Shown here: positions 1 through 11,335 of the stretch, piece by piece | Layout of the letters: every line of letters begins with the position of its first letter | How positions within the stretch are numbered: the first letter of the stretch is position 1 | Source: Rhododendron vialii | Taxonomy: Eukaryota > Streptophyta > Magnoliopsida > Ericales > Ericaceae | Length of the DNA stretch: 64,000 nucleotides | Direction: 5' to 3' | NCBI RefSeq assembly: GCF_030253575.1 | Contig: NC_080560.1 | Location: forward strand, 15,009,001-15,073,000 | Notes under the pieces: model-generated | Databases searched by the model: none | What the model saw: the letters and a program-made list of their open reading frames with translations, nothing else | Told to the model about the DNA's origin: nothing | Position numbers and translations under genes: made by a program

Positions 1-110
1 CACCTTCTTGTGGGTTCTGTATTAGGGAAGTAGTAGAGCTTACTAATAATGCAGCTTACTATCCTAGATGGTGTTCTCGTCCCACTTACTTGTGGCAGGA
101 GTAAGTTAGT
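1..110 (+). repeat. diverged copy of a segment repeated at 3391-3483
   Basis: The first ~110 bases align by eye, with many mismatches, to 3391-3483: both contain AAGGGAAGTAG, ATGCAGCT, TGGTGTTCT and CTTGTTTGTGG-like blocks in the same order. This suggests an old dispersed or duplicated segment. No coding potential is seen in either copy. Which family it belongs to is unknown. Confidence 0.35.
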
Positions 111-285
111 ACCTAGTAGTATTTGTTTATGTGAGATTTTGGTTTCCTACTTGAGCTAGCTTGAGGCACCTCGACTGATCTCTGAGGATCAATTCCACCT
201 TCCAGTGGTGGAGGGTCAATTAAAGTCGGTGGCCTAATCACTAGCTGTATGTTTTCGGGCCTTTTCCGTTTAGTTTTCAAATTTT

Positions 286-665
286 CACGCTAATGATTAA
301 TTATGCTTTTTTGGTTTTGCCATTATTCAATTATTTTTTGCATTTGTTAGTTTTACGTCAAATTTTTGGGAAATACGGTGAGTAAGGTCGAGAGGAATCG
401 GAAAAGTAAAAAATTATGACTTTTACACAAGTATTTTCGGAAATATCCAAGAAAAAATTCAAATACTAACTTTTTGGGCTTTTCTTTGGATATTTTCCAA
501 ATTACTTATGTAAAAGTCATAATTTTTTACTTTTTCGATTCCTCTCATCAATACTCACCCATATCACATAAAAGTTTAGCGTAAAACTAACAAACACCCA
601 AAAAAATTTGAACAAGTTTGAACAAAAAAATTATTCTGCATAAGTTAATCATTAGCATAAACACC
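286..665. mobile_element. fold-back MITE (long inverted repeat)
   Basis: The left half (about 286-463) and the right half (about 470-665) are near reverse complements. Paired blocks include GCTAATGATTAA, GTTAGTTTTACG and a run around AAAAGTAAAAAATTATGACTTTTAC. The arms meet with almost no loop, so the transcript would fold into a long hairpin. A single diverged arm of the same family lies at about 1130-1290. No ORF is present. Superfamily is not determined because a clean target duplication was not found. Confidence 0.6.
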
Positions 666-837
666 TTTGCTCGCTGGATGATACCTACCATCAACATCAC
701 AATATCCAGGATGGACATTGTGATGTTGATAATAATGTAGTTGTTCAATCATAATCTTACGCTCTTGGGATTTACTTATGTATCGTTTTCTAGACCCTAT
801 TCAGAAGTGTTTTCATTAACTAACAAGTTGTAAACTA

Positions 838-1120
838 CTTCTTCCGTCATTTTTTAAGTGTTCTGTTTCGTAACTCCAACTTATTAAAAATATATCATCA
901 TTACACATTTCACATCAACTTTTACCTCCACTTTTCATGTTTACTATTTATGGAGACATCATCATTACACTTTTACTTACTAACTTTTCAAAATGGAATC
1001 CATTTTTAGGGACAAATTAGAAAATACACTAACTTTTACCCATTAACTTTACAAAATGGACACTTATTAAGGGACAGTCCAAAATAGAATACTGGACTCT
1101 AAAAAAGGGGATGGAGGTAG
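838..1120. mobile_element. Stowaway-like MITE
   Basis: The ends are inverted (CTTCTTCCGTCATTTTTTAA on the left against the complement of GGGGATGGAGGTAG on the right) and are flanked by TA on both sides, the Tc1/mariner-type target duplication. The interior is AT-rich and non-coding. The ends are imperfect, so this is a diverged copy. Confidence 0.5.
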
Positions 1121-2069
1121 TATAATTTTTTGATTTTGTCCTTATTCAAATTTTTTCCACATTTGTTAGTTTTACGCCAAGCTTTTATGTATTATTGGTT
1201 TGTTTCGATGAGAGGAGTCGGAAAATTAAAAAATTATAACTTTTACATATATATTTTCAAAAATATCCAAGAAAAAGTAAAGAAAAAAACTGAAACCCTA
1301 AAGAGAGGAAAATATTTAATTTCAGGAGAAGACATACTGAGCTAGTTCTCCATGACACGGGGAGGAAATAACAAGCTGCTGTGCCGCCTACCTGCCACAA
1401 GGGTCTCATCCCGAGTTCAAAGACACTATTTGAACTGTTTATTTTGTAAATCTCGAGGTGTTTATTAGCCTTAAAAAAAAAACAAGTCAATCAGACATTT
1501 GCAACTTAGTAAACGAATCACGTTTTTTTTCTCAGTAAATGAACGGCAACTATTATTTGAAGAATACACAGCAGAATATTTGGTTTTCTCTGAGCTAACA
1601 ATCTCCGATCGACTTGATTTTCTGGATGGCTATTCTATGTGTCGGGCTCTGTAAAATGAATAGTCCGGATCATGTTTTTGAGCTTGGATGAGACCCTTAA
1701 AATCAGCAAAATCAATTGGGCCAGGGACCTTGTCCAAAATGGGACCCCTAATTATGAAACTCTTGTTTTACTCCCTTCGTCCTAAATTTTTGGTCCTCTT
1801 TTATTTTTTGGAAGTTTCAAAAGATTGACTATATTTTCTAATTTATAATATTTTTTTATAGCGAATATGGATAGATCTCAATAAATTTTTTTATACAAAA
1901 TTTTTAAAATTATCAAAAAGATTATAAATTATAAAATATAATCAATTAAAAAATGTTACGAAAAAAAAAAAAAACACAAGATTTTGGGACCACTTTTTAA
2001 GGCGGGTTGACCACTGACAATCAAAAAAGCTAGGCCGCCATTGATGACCACTGCTCCTTCCGTTATACT
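1121..2069. other. non-coding, repeat-derived stretch
   Basis: No supported gene. About 1130-1290 is a single arm related to the fold-back element at 286-665. A piece beginning near 1771 with CTCCCTTCGTCCTAAATTTT looks like one end of another Stowaway-type MITE, but the matching right end is not clear. The remainder is AT-rich with poly-A/T runs. Confidence 0.5.
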
Positions 2070-2071
2070 TA

Positions 2072-2273
2072 CTCCGTCCTTAAATAAGTGTCCAGCGCGC
2101 AAAATTATGTCTTCAAAAAGATGCATTTATTTCGTTCAAATTTTTTTTTTCACAAATCAATAAATAGCAATGAGTTTTATTAGATTGTGAAAAAAAATTA
2201 AATTTTTTAATAAAAAATATGCATATTTTGTAAAGTCTAATTTTACGCACCGGACACTTAGGGACGGAGGGAG
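2072..2273. mobile_element. Stowaway MITE with TA target duplication
   Basis: The left end CTCCGTCCTTAAATAAGTGTCC and the right end GGACACTTAGGGACGGAG form terminal inverted repeats, with TA at 2070-2071 and 2274-2275. The CTCCNTCCGTCCC-type terminus is typical of plant Stowaway (Tc1/mariner-derived) MITEs. About 200 bp, AT-rich, no ORF. Confidence 0.8.
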
Positions 2274-2463
2274 TAGTTCCTTATGAAAAGATGTGTAAGT
2301 TATAAATGAAAAACTAAAATACTTTTGTTTATAAGTTTTTGAAACAAAAATTAAAAAAATAATGTACAAAAATACTTTGTTTTTTATTTAAAAATTATAC
2401 ATCAACATTTCATAAAAACTATCAAAACGAGACGGAAGGAGTACTGCAAAGAATTACTACTTA

Positions 2464-2701
2464 GGTCCCGTTTCGGAACGTAAAATAAGTACTTATTTTT
2501 TAAGAATGTAATTTTAAGTTCAAAAATAATGTGTTTACGTAAATAATTTTCCTACCAATATGGATCTTATTTAATAGATCTCATCAAGATCTTTAATACG
2601 GTGAAAAAAAATTAAAAAATTATTTTTTATTTAGATTATTTTTGAGTTTGAAAATATGAAATAAGTTGCTTATTTTTTTAAAAAATTTCTGAAACGGGAC
2701 C
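2464..2701. mobile_element. Tourist-like MITE with TTA target duplication
   Basis: The element begins GGTCCCGTTTCGGAA and ends with TTCTGAAACGGGACC, an inverted repeat. TTA lies immediately outside on both sides (2461-2463 and 2702-2704), as expected for PIF/Harbinger-derived Tourist MITEs. The inside is AT-rich and largely self-complementary (AAATAAGTACTTATTTTTTA near the left end, AAATAAGTTGCTTATTTTTT near the right). Confidence 0.8.
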
Positions 2702-2704
2702 TTA

Positions 2705-3130
2705 GAAGATTGAAAATTTTGATGCGATGTCATCCATTTCCTCTGGCCGTGGAATATCCTCGATTGATATTGTTTTCCACGTTCGATCGGAGGAGAATTA
2801 CAATCCCGACAAACACGTCTGCTGCGGCGTCTCTGTAAACAACTCCACCGCAAAACCCTCACCGTACAGCCATTTTTGTGTACGGCCGGCTACATGGAAC
2901 GAAACAAACAAAAAAAAAGAACCCGTAATCCCAAAAGGGTCACAGTGCAGTCTCGTTTGTCGGGGTTGTGATTCTCCCTCGGTCGCGTGGAAATGATACC
3001 AGCAGCTGATTTGATCGGAGTCGAAGAACGGAACGGAAACCGGTCGGCGAACTCGGTTAGGGTTTGGTTTTGGTATATATTTTCAATCTATCAATCCTAA
3101 TTTTCTGAAAAGTGTGTGTGTGTGTGTCTT
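2705..3130. other. GC-richer, promoter-like non-coding stretch
   Basis: Base composition rises clearly relative to its neighbours between about 2725 and 3070, and the sequence GGTTAGGGTTTGG at about 3055-3067 resembles a telo-box-type plant promoter motif. A short (GT)n run follows at about 3113-3127. An 89-codon open frame on the plus strand has no recognisable domain and was not accepted as a gene. This could be the 5' part of a non-coding or fast-evolving transcription unit; the sequence does not decide. Confidence 0.3.
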
Positions 3131-5680
3131 CATTGTTGGATTATGGTATGTGCTTTCCAGAAACAGTTGTGAGCAGAACATGAACTGGAGAGTGTTTTCT
3201 CGTTAGTTTTATTTTACTCATTTTGTATGACTCCACTGCATACAAATGGGGGCGAACCATTTTTTGAAGCTGTGTAATGCCATTTGTTAATCAATCAGGT
3301 ACCTCAATTTTGGTTGATTGCTTCAGTTTCGAGTACGGAAATTCCGAATGGTGAACAAGTATTATCAGAATTTTGATGCTTTCATCAGACACTTTCTTGT
3401 ACTATGTTCTAAGGGAAGTAGAGGTAAATTATGCAGCTAACCATGCTGGTTGGTGTTCTGTTCTCACTTGTTTGTGGAAGGATTTTTTTGTTTGGTTAGC
3501 TGAAGGGAGGAAATTGACGTACAAGATCTAACATTGACTTTCAGGAGGATAAATCCTGACTATATTTATCTAATCTTAGGATGAGATTATATTGTTGACT
3601 ATATTTATCTAATCTTCGGATGGCCATGGATTGCCTATGAAGATGGATCATTTGATCAATAACAGTACCCATGTATTCCCAACCGATGGGGGTATGAGGG
3701 GTGATGACCAGTTACTGTCCTGCTTTTGTTTTGGCATTATATGCACAAAAGGGGTTGCTCTCGTAAAGTTTTACCATTTGAAAACTTGGCATGTAACAAG
3801 GAACTCAAGAGACATTGTACCATGGAACCATGTCCCCAGATAAACCGGAAAGGATTAGAGAGGGTAGGCAGACCTAGAGATCTGTTTCAATTTATGTGCT
3901 CGTTACCTTGCTTCCTTCATTCAATATTCAGGGCATTAGTAATGCACAAAAAAATGGCGTACCTAGTGAACCAAGATGGTAATCATGATGATGTAATAAG
4001 ACTCTTCATCTACATTCAGATTGAGATGATTAGTCCAATTCCTTGTGTCTCAATTTGTTCTTCGAAATAGCCATCTAGCCTAGTGATAAGGCCTTCCACT
4101 GCTGGTTGTTCACAGAAAGGGTCAATTGCTATCTTTTAGGGAAACTAATGAGATTAAAATGGAAAACCTTTTTATTTTTATTTTTTGTGAACAGGGGAGT
4201 TGGATGCTCAGTTTCTGTAGAGGAGGATAAAAGGGTCTGGTTTGCTTGAACCCTGGTTTCTTTTAATGAAATACTGAACCTTACGTGGTTTCTTTCTATT
4301 ACAGATTTATTTTAGTATGTTTTGGATTTCTTTAGGCCAGATTGTTATGATGTTAGTATAACTCACAGCAGCTAAGTATGCTGTTAAAGTGCTACTCTAT
4401 CCACCTCTAGTCAGAGGGAGGGAGGGAGGTAGTGTATGATGTATCTGTACAATATGCGTAAGTTCTCTACCTGTAAGGCTGTAATGTCTTTTTCTTGCAT
4501 TTTCTGTCCTACAACACATGCAAGATCCTGTAAGTAATGTGTCTAGACAGGGAGAAGTTGGCATACAATCCTCAGTGATGGTTGGGAGCCTTGCATTGTG
4601 AACCAATGCATTGTTCTGGCAAATGAACCCACAAATGAGGCATTCTGTCCTGTTCTGCTCCCATGCAAGTTGGAGTCGCTGTGAATTGATACATGAAGGG
4701 TCTAAAGAGGCCATTATAGCAGGAGCAATGATACCCTGGTGAGTCCTCTAATGGACCTTGATATCTCTTGTACAAAGTTTCTTGCCCTCCCTTTCATATT
4801 TTGTTGAATGCTTTGCTATGTTCAGGTTCAACCAGCTAAAAGGTGCATAGAAGCAGTTGATGAGAAGAGTTGGTGATATAGCATGAGGTTCTTCTGGCTG
4901 AAAGCTGTGAGGTATCTCAATTGCTTCTTTGTGCAACTAATACGATAGAGATTAGTAATTCTTACTGCAAGTTCTTTAAGTATCAATCATGTGTCTCTCC
5001 AATTCTTGTGACTCAACTTTTGTTGTTTATTTAGATCCTCGCACAATGGCTATGAAATGAAATAAAATAAAATGGACCAAACTTGGAAGTATATTCAAAG
5101 TTATTTCTTGCCGAAGACTGCTAAAAAACTTTAGCTCAGCCTGTAAAACTTACCTCACGTTGGTGGTGGACTTCTCTAAATAAAATGACATGTTGGAGTC
5201 CTTGTAACTCTGTAGCCATTTGCCAATGTAGAGCTTCCTGGAAACTAGAGTATGTTCTTTTGATGAACTTATGCCACGTTGGAGGCATTTTTCAAAATCT
5301 GTAGTACCTATGTTATGTTTATGGGTGGCCTTTTTATTCCTTTGTGCTTGAATGGAGACCTTTTTAAAGTGGGCCTTCCAAAATATATAGTCTTATGATG
5401 TACATTTTACAGGATTTGGTGCATTTTTCAATTTGGGGTGAAGATGCTTTAGTCTTTTGAATTTTGAGCCGCCCTTAAATCACGATAGTCTTTTGAAAGT
5501 GCTTTCAGCTTGTTTGAGTTATTTTTGTCATTTGTTGCTAGTGTACTTCTGACAAATAATTTAGTACATTAAATCTTTGACATTAGAGAACGTAAAAACA
5601 CCCTTACGCAGATGGATAATGTTTAGCTTGTTAAGTTAATTGTGAGCTAGCTTGAAACAAATACTTAAGTAAAACTTAAC
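3131..5680. other. intergenic DNA with no supported gene
   Basis: The stretch has gene-like composition (moderate AT, few repeats) but no open frame with a recognisable domain on either strand. A diverged repeat of the window's first 110 bases lies at 3391-3483. It could contain UTRs or introns of an unrecognised transcript starting near 3000. I see no RNA gene in it. Confidence 0.5.
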
Positions 5681-5689
5681 TCCAAGTGA

Positions 5690-5900
5690 GCATGGGAAGG
5701 CTAAGTGTTTGTTCTCCATGAGGTCGCATATTTGAATCCTACAGAAGCCGAACATTTTAAACCTTGGGGCCATTGAAAGGTTTGCTTAGTCGTTAACTTC
5801 AAAGCCTAGTTACCCAAAAAAAAAAAAAAATTTCAGGATCCCGGAATTAGTCAAGGTGAGCGCGTAAGCTATCCCAGAGTTCCGGTTATTAAAAAAAAAT
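5690..5900 (+). mobile_element. SINE-like sequence with internal poly-A
   Basis: The stretch combines a tRNA-like region (CATGAGGTCGCATATTTGAATCC, resembling a pol III B box), an internal poly-A run at about 5817-5830, and a tail ATTAGTCAAGGTGAGCGCGTAAGC. That tail recurs in similar form near 7972 and is characteristic of a family of plant short retroposons. It ends in poly-A near 5890. Diverged; exact borders are not certain. Confidence 0.45.
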
Positions 5901-6289
5901 ACTTTCGTAAAATTTCTTAACATGAAGTCATGAACACCACTATGGCTATAATGTGCCAAAAAACATGGGTCTTGTCGAGTTGAATTATGAGCTGTTGGAC
6001 CAAAACATACTTTATGGTCAAATGACTTTCAGTTGGCTATTTCTCTTTGCCAGCAAAGGATCAGTAACGGTTAGTGGTTCTTTAATAAATCAGGGACCCG
6101 AGAATGAGGTAGAGGGGTCCCATCTTTCTAATAAAGAAAAGGTCTTGGAGAAAGCAATGGTCGGATCGTGTTCACCCAATAATGATGCTACAGCCCTAGG
6201 AATTAGCTTAATCATCTTTTTATTATTTCAACTCTGATGATGAAACTAAGGGGAAGACTTCGAAGAATTTTTGTTTTGGTAGCGAAGAG

Positions 6290-6420
6290 TTCCTAAAAAC
6301 TGGACTAATCTCTCCGGGCTGTCGAGGGGAATCAACCTGGGACCTTGAGGTGGTAAGCCCCGCTGAGGCAAGTCCACTACCAATGCGACAAGCCCCTTGG
6401 GGTTGAAGGAGGAGTTGGAT
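6290..6420 (-). mobile_element. tRNA-derived SINE fragment (minus)
   Basis: Read on the minus strand, this has an A-box-like segment (TCGCATTGGTAGTGG) and a B-box-like segment (CCAGGTTGATTCCC) about 45 bases apart, the spacing of tRNA-derived pol III promoters. No tRNA cloverleaf anticodon arm can be supported, so it is called a SINE rather than a tRNA gene. Confidence 0.45.
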
Positions 6421-7244
6421 TAATGTCATCGAATATAACATTTTTACTTGAAAAATAACACAAAGCAAAATGCTCCTCAAATTTGTTTTTTTCTTAAATA
6501 ATTCATGCAAAATTTACCAAAAAAAAAATTTAAGGGACAACACTGAGGTCCAGTTTCTATATTCACATGCATTGTGAAGGAGCTAAATATGGATTAAAAA
6601 GGCTCATGTGATTTTGATAGCAAATGACACAAATATTGAATGGAGCATGCTTTGTTACAGATTCTACGTCAGCTAAGTACAACCCTTTTGGATTGTGAGA
6701 AACATGTGGTAAGAAAGAGGAGCTCAACCAATCAAAGAATAAGAGTGTCATTTTTGTACTTCTCTCTCTCCCTATTTCTCACTGAATCACTTCATCTAAA
6801 TGAGTAATGAGTGATTTGGCGAGAAACTCTAATAATTTCTGTAGGTTTCTTACCAAATCACTGTATCCGAATGGGTTGTTACTTGTTACTACCCTACTGC
6901 TCTTTTGTGGTACAAACATTTTATTGTTCATTGTAGTTGGGCTACAAATGGGCATCCGAGTAGAAATCAGATACCCATTTGATAAGGGAGCCTTTGATCA
7001 GTTGCAAAATACTTTAGAACATCTTTAATCAGGTTTTCCTTCTCTTCTGTATGATCTGACAAGCTTCTCTTCAGCTATGCAACAACACAGTATCAAAGAC
7101 ACCCTAACCCACCTAAGGATCTGTCATCTGTGTCACTATACTTTTGTTTGCAGAATAAGACTAGGGACCGCACATAAAAACACTACAGAACCACGACCCT
7201 TTCAAAATGGGCCCACTGATGTATATATTTCTGTCTACCTGTTC

Positions 7245-7532
7245 TCACTTCTTTGCTGCTTCAGTTGCCGGTGGCTTCGGCGCTTCCGGTGGAGGTGCGG
7301 GTGGAACATCGGTGTCAATGCAGCTGCGGCACAGCCGGGCTATGATCCCTGCAACGACACCAACTATGACGATCACTGCTAACACCACCACGAGTGTCTC
7401 GATTGACCGGTTCGTTGAGGAGTGGCTTTGCTGCTCCACCACCACCACCACCGGCACCGCTGGAGGTGACTCCACTAGTGGTGGTAGCTGGTTGTCCAAC
7501 TTTTCCAGTAAAGTCCTTCTAGACATGACCAT
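7245..7532 (-). CDS. small single-span membrane protein with proline-rich tail
   Basis: An intact 95-codon frame starts at the ATG on the minus strand at 7532; a second ATG two codons in is an alternative start. The N-terminal ~44 residues are hydrophilic and proline-containing. Residues ~45-66 (ETLVVVLAVIVIVGVVAGII) form one clear transmembrane helix. They are followed by a Cys-containing juxtamembrane segment (RLCRSCID, ~66-73) and a C-terminal tail rich in Pro, Ala and Glu. This layout matches a family of short uncharacterised plant membrane proteins with a conserved CRSCID-like motif, known to me from resemblance only. It probably sits in the plasma membrane or endomembranes with a short cytosolic tail. 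The region upstream on its strand holds three (GA)n tracts, a common feature of plant 5' UTRs. No intron is needed. Biochemical role is unknown. Confidence 0.7.
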   Translation of the reverse strand: MVMSRRTLLEKLDNQLPPLVESPPAVPVVVVVEQQSHSSTNRSIETLVVVLAVIVIVGVVAGIIARLCRSCIDTDVPPAPPPEAPKPPATEAAKK

Positions 7533-7598
7533 AACCAGGGAGAAAAACTTGCGTTTGTATCTCTTGTTTGTACCAGTAGATGATGGTATGACAGAAGC

Positions 7599-7603
<5 letters not shown>

Positions 7604-7645
<42 letters not shown>

Positions 7646-7680
7646 GGTAAATAGGAAATGGGACTAAGAAGCAGAAGAGC

Positions 7681-7714
<34 letters not shown>

Positions 7715-7792
7715 TGGAGGAAAAGATGGAGGGTAAATCGGAAATGGGACTAAGAAGAAGCAGAAGAGCTAGGGGAGAGAGAGAGAGAGAGG
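7604..7792. repeat. cluster of three (GA)n tracts
   Basis: Perfect GA runs lie at about 7604-7640, 7683-7712 and 7777-7792. The intervening sequence (TGGAGGGTAAATAGGAAATGGGACTAAGAAGCAGAAGAGCTAGG) is itself duplicated, so the block looks like a local tandem duplication. It lies just upstream of the minus-strand small membrane protein gene and is probably in its leader. Confidence 0.85.
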
Positions 7793-7805
7793 GGTTTTTT
7801 GAAGA

Positions 7806-7998
7806 AAAAACCTAAGCCATAGCTCAAGTGATAACATGAGTTGAAAACTTTGACATCTTGATTTCGAAACTTGACTACTACTTGAGGTTGGGTCACAAGA
7901 GAGAAATCTCTTGTGAATCCCTTAGTCCTGGCATGAATGACTTGCTTTTGATCGAATCGGATAGAGAAATAGTCAAGGTGCAAGTAAGCTGGTCCGGA
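7806..7998 (+). mobile_element. SINE-like retroposon with poly-A tail
   Basis: The sequence begins with a tRNA-like start (AGCTCAAGTGATAACATGAG), has a B-box-like block (TTGATTTCGAAACTTG), and runs to AGTCAAGGTGCAAGTAAGCTGGTCCGGACATGACTGTCG followed by a 14-base poly-A. The head, B box, conserved tail and poly-A together describe a SINE. Flanking target duplications were not clear. Confidence 0.55.
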
Positions 7999-8410
7999 CA
8001 TGACTGTCGAAAAAAAAAAAAAAAGTTGCTGAAGGAAAGAAAAAGGATTCCAATACTGAGGCATTGGGCCTGTTACTTTTGACATTGGATCTTCTTTGTG
8101 TTGTTATTGTTTCTGCTCAATCTTTCATTTTCTTACTTTTTATCTACTTTGGATTTTCATATGCTGTAAATCTTTTTAGGTGCAAAACAGAGTATATAAG
8201 GCCAAAAAGTCCTGGAATCCTCAATAATTTCTTGGACGAAGTTGGTGGCCGGTGGGTTTTTAAATTGCTCCGTGACTCCCAAAAGGAAATCTTTTGAAAT
8301 CTCACTTCCCAATTTGTCGTTGGTGACAGATACGAGTATCACATGTATTTAGTCAAATAATCATACGTGTGACCTCCCAAAAACCAAAGTGAGTTTTATT
8401 TCGGAATCAG

Positions 8411-8655
8411 TTTTCTTCAATCACGAGGGTTAGCCTGGTTGGTTCGCGGGTTTCACACAATTGATGACGGTTTGATTCTTGGAATCAGGCCACAAGAAAA
8501 TACTACTTTCTTGGATACGCATTTTCTTCAGTAATGGGGGTTAGTCTGGTTGGTTCGTGGGTTCTATAAAATTTATCAGGGTTCGATTCTTAGAAACATG
8601 CTGCAAGATAATACTTTCTTGGATACGTGTTTGACGTTGAGCTACTTATAAGCTG
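8411..8655 (+). repeat. two tandem SINE-like units of about 111 bp
   Basis: The unit starting TTTTCTTCAATCACGAGGGTTAGCCTGGTTGG is repeated about 111 bp later as TTTTCTTCAGTAATGGGGGTTAGTCTGGTTGG. Each unit has an A-box-like TAG(C/T)CTGGTTGG and a B-box-like GGTT(T/C)GATTCTT, both followed by AATACT(ACT)TTCTTGGATACG. The second is followed by GTAAGCTGG-like tail sequence (TATAAGCTGGTCCGGACAC). No functional tRNA is indicated. Confidence 0.6.
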
Positions 8656-9134
8656 GTCCGGACACCTTTGACCGTCGAACCCAAATCAAAGTATAGTACT
8701 GTCCGGTCCCGTGGCATATAGTATTTTTCATGCTATACGCCGTAGAGATTCGGTCATGGGAAAGTCTAGCGAAAACCTTTTTCCGAGGAATTGGTCTAAC
8801 GGTCATCATTCGAGATTTTCGTAGCATCACATTTGCGTGGGGGAAAAAACAGGAAAGTATGATTTTAAGCATAAGTTGGAGTATTTATTTTTTCAAGGAA
8901 ATTATACAGTAATTAACAAATATAGTACTCCTAACAGTATTGTTGGGTCCACTAGAGGTTTTGAACTTTCCCTGTTTGCCAGTTGGCTATTTTGTCAAGA
9001 TGTAACAAATTCTGATAAGAGTTAAAACACCTGAATCCTGATCGACTGAATTTCACCGAGAGGTTTCTTTCGTGGAAAGACACTTGATGGAAGTCCTGAA
9101 AGGTCTGGCTAGGGCACCATGTGTGCGACAGTGC

Positions 9135-9138
<4 letters not shown>

Positions 9139-9182
<44 letters not shown>

Positions 9183-9201
9183 AGGAGGAGGAGGAGGAAG
9201 A
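9139..9201. repeat. (GA)n plus (GGA)n low-complexity tract
   Basis: A GA run of about 40 bases passes into a GGAGGA-rich purine stretch. Purine/pyrimidine-asymmetric, no coding meaning. Confidence 0.9.
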
Positions 9202-9244
9202 GGAGGAGCTTAATTACATTTGGCTTTGTTCAAGCATATGAGAG

Positions 9245-10375
9245 CAATAAGAGCATCCCTATTGTAATAAGCAAATGTGTGTGGATAAGCAAATTTAACA
9301 ATGTTCAAAAAAATACTGCACATTATAATAAGCAAAGTTACAAGTTTTTTAGCAAATAATCAAATTTCACTTATTCCATAACTAAATTTAACAACTTTTA
9401 CCAATAACCAAACTCAAAACTCAATAATTCAAAAACACCTCACGTTGGAATCGTCTTATCGAGACAAATAATTTGATATGGTCGGGTGCGTGATTGGAAC
9501 TTGTTTGCGATTGGGCAATGTGCATTGTGTATTGTGGGGGGATTTTTTTTTGTTAGGGATGCAAAAATAACCAATGTGGAAGTAGAGGTTGTTAAATTTG
9601 ATTATGGACTAAACGAATAATCAAATTTTGACGTGACACATTTTGGTTATTAGTATTAATTACAAAACACGTCATTGACCGTCATTTTCCCTTTTGATTA
9701 TTATCATTGCGGATGAGGGATGAGAAATGATATTGGCATTACACATAAAGATGGTTTAATTTTTAAAAGATATAAATTTTGGAGTTTGATTTATCAAAAA
9801 AATGGAGTGCCAGAATCATTTTCGTAAATTCAAACATAGCAAAATAGGGTTCAAAATTGGGGAAATGGCTTTGAGTAAAAATCGTAGTTCCGGTTTATCT
9901 TTTTTAAACAGGTTTATTAAGTTGCAAACGAATCATGTTTAGGCCAAGTAAGGAGCATTGTTCAAAAAAAAGAAAGTCTAGTAGTAACAAAATTATCTTC
10001 TTGGTGCCTGGTTCTCGCTATCGTTGGTTGAATTGGTTGATTATGGTTCAACAGTTGATGCCTTTGGTGTTACACTTGTTTTAGGCACCGTTTTAACTAA
10101 CAAAAAAAAAAAACTAAAAATTGAAAGTATTTTATCATCTCGTTTCCACTAACAAAAAAATTTCAACATTTCATCATCTCGTTTTCACTAACAAATAAAT
10201 TGTCAACAAAAATTATTTTTGCTACAGTAACTCACAAAAATATCAACAACTTATTCACATTTCTCAATAACTTATTCACCACTGAAAATACCTAATAACT
10301 TTTTAACCACGAATAAAAATCTACAATTTTTTCACTACCGGAAACACCCCCTCAATTTTTGGGCCTAAGAATCGA
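9245..10375. other. AT-rich intergenic DNA, probable MITE remnants
   Basis: The part 9245-9730 starts AGAGCATCCCTATTGTAATAAGCAAA and ends near CATTGCGGATGAGGGATGAGAAATG, a loosely inverted pair of ends resembling common plant MITEs with GAGCATCC termini. From about 10080 to 10340, the motif CATCTCGTTTTCACTAACAAA is repeated. No gene is seen on either strand. Confidence 0.35.
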
Positions 10376-10378
10376 AAC

Positions 10379-10925
10379 TAGGGCTGCAAGCCAAACTGCT
10401 CACGAGAAGCTCATGGCTCGGCCTCATTTCAGTAAACGAGCCGAGCTCGAGTTTTAGGGTTGTAAAATAAACGAGCCGCACTTGGCTCGTAGAAGTTTAG
10501 CTCACTTAAAGAGACTCGTTTAAGTAAATTATCCAAGTTTCGGCTCGTTTACATATGAGCCGCTTGAGCTCGAATTGTAGGCTCTTTAGTAAACGAATCG
10601 AGCTCGAACACTACGAAGCTTGACTTGTTACCACCCCAATGCTTGTAAACAAGCAGAATCGAGCCAAACTCTACTAGATCTGGGATTAGTTCGTTTAAGT
10701 ATATGTCAGGCTTGAGTTGGCTCGGGCTTGATTTGAGGCAAGACAAGTAAGCTTGAGTTCAGCTCGTTAAAGAATTCGAAAGCTCGAGCTCTGCTCGTTA
10801 AACTACAACGAGCCAAATCGAGCCGAGGCTCAAATTCAGTTCGTCAGTAATGTTTTTCAAAGCTCGGGCTCAGCAGGGCTCGTTAAAATCAAATGAGCCA
10901 AACTGAGCAGAATTTAGGCTCCAAT
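10379..10925. repeat. GAGCTCG/GGCTCGTTTA-rich degenerate repeat island
   Basis: Short palindrome-rich words (GAGCTCGA, CGAGCCGAGCTCG, GGCTCGTTTA, AACGAGCC) recur in both orientations throughout about 550 bases, interspersed rather than in a fixed period. A weaker continuation occurs at about 11170-11310 (CGAGCAG, GGCTCAAGTT, GAATCGAAC). Composition differs sharply from the AT-rich flanks. It is non-coding; the apparent ORFs in it are by-products of the repeats. Confidence 0.65.
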
Positions 10926-11335
10926 TTATTTTTTCAGTAATTTTATTTCAAGTACCACATAAATATTTCCATATATATGACAAAAGAAAGAAAAGAAAAG
11001 AAAAGAAAAAGGGGAAAGAACACCAAGATCGTTACCAAAATTAGCGATAATATGTGAACTGGTCGTATAGCATCAAAAAAATTATTAAATTATGTATATA
11101 CCCCCCAAACATATACTCCGTATTTATCAATAGACCTCAAAAGTGTTAGTAGCAGTACGTTTTAACCATATGTTTGCGAGTCTACTCGAGCAGAATATTG
11201 TTGGGCTCAAGTTTGGTTCATTTATTGAAAGAGCTTAAAATTAAGGTTCAAGTTCGGTTTATTTAGTGGACGAATCGAACTTGAATGAAACCGAGTCTCG
11301 AATATTTCGCAAATGGCTCAATTAGACCAAGCAAT

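Noticed and set aside
2727..2996. 89-codon plus-strand ORF in a GC-richer stretch
   Set aside because: No recognisable domain, no splice or coding support; the opposite strand is equally open in part.
5953..6237. 94-codon plus-strand ORF
   Set aside because: Starts next to SINE-like sequence, no domain, ends in a hydrophobic stretch produced by AT-rich DNA.
6290..6420. Possible tRNA gene (A- and B-box-like motifs)
   Set aside because: No cloverleaf with anticodon arm can be formed convincingly; better explained as a SINE. The same reasoning was applied at 5690-5900 and 8411-8655.
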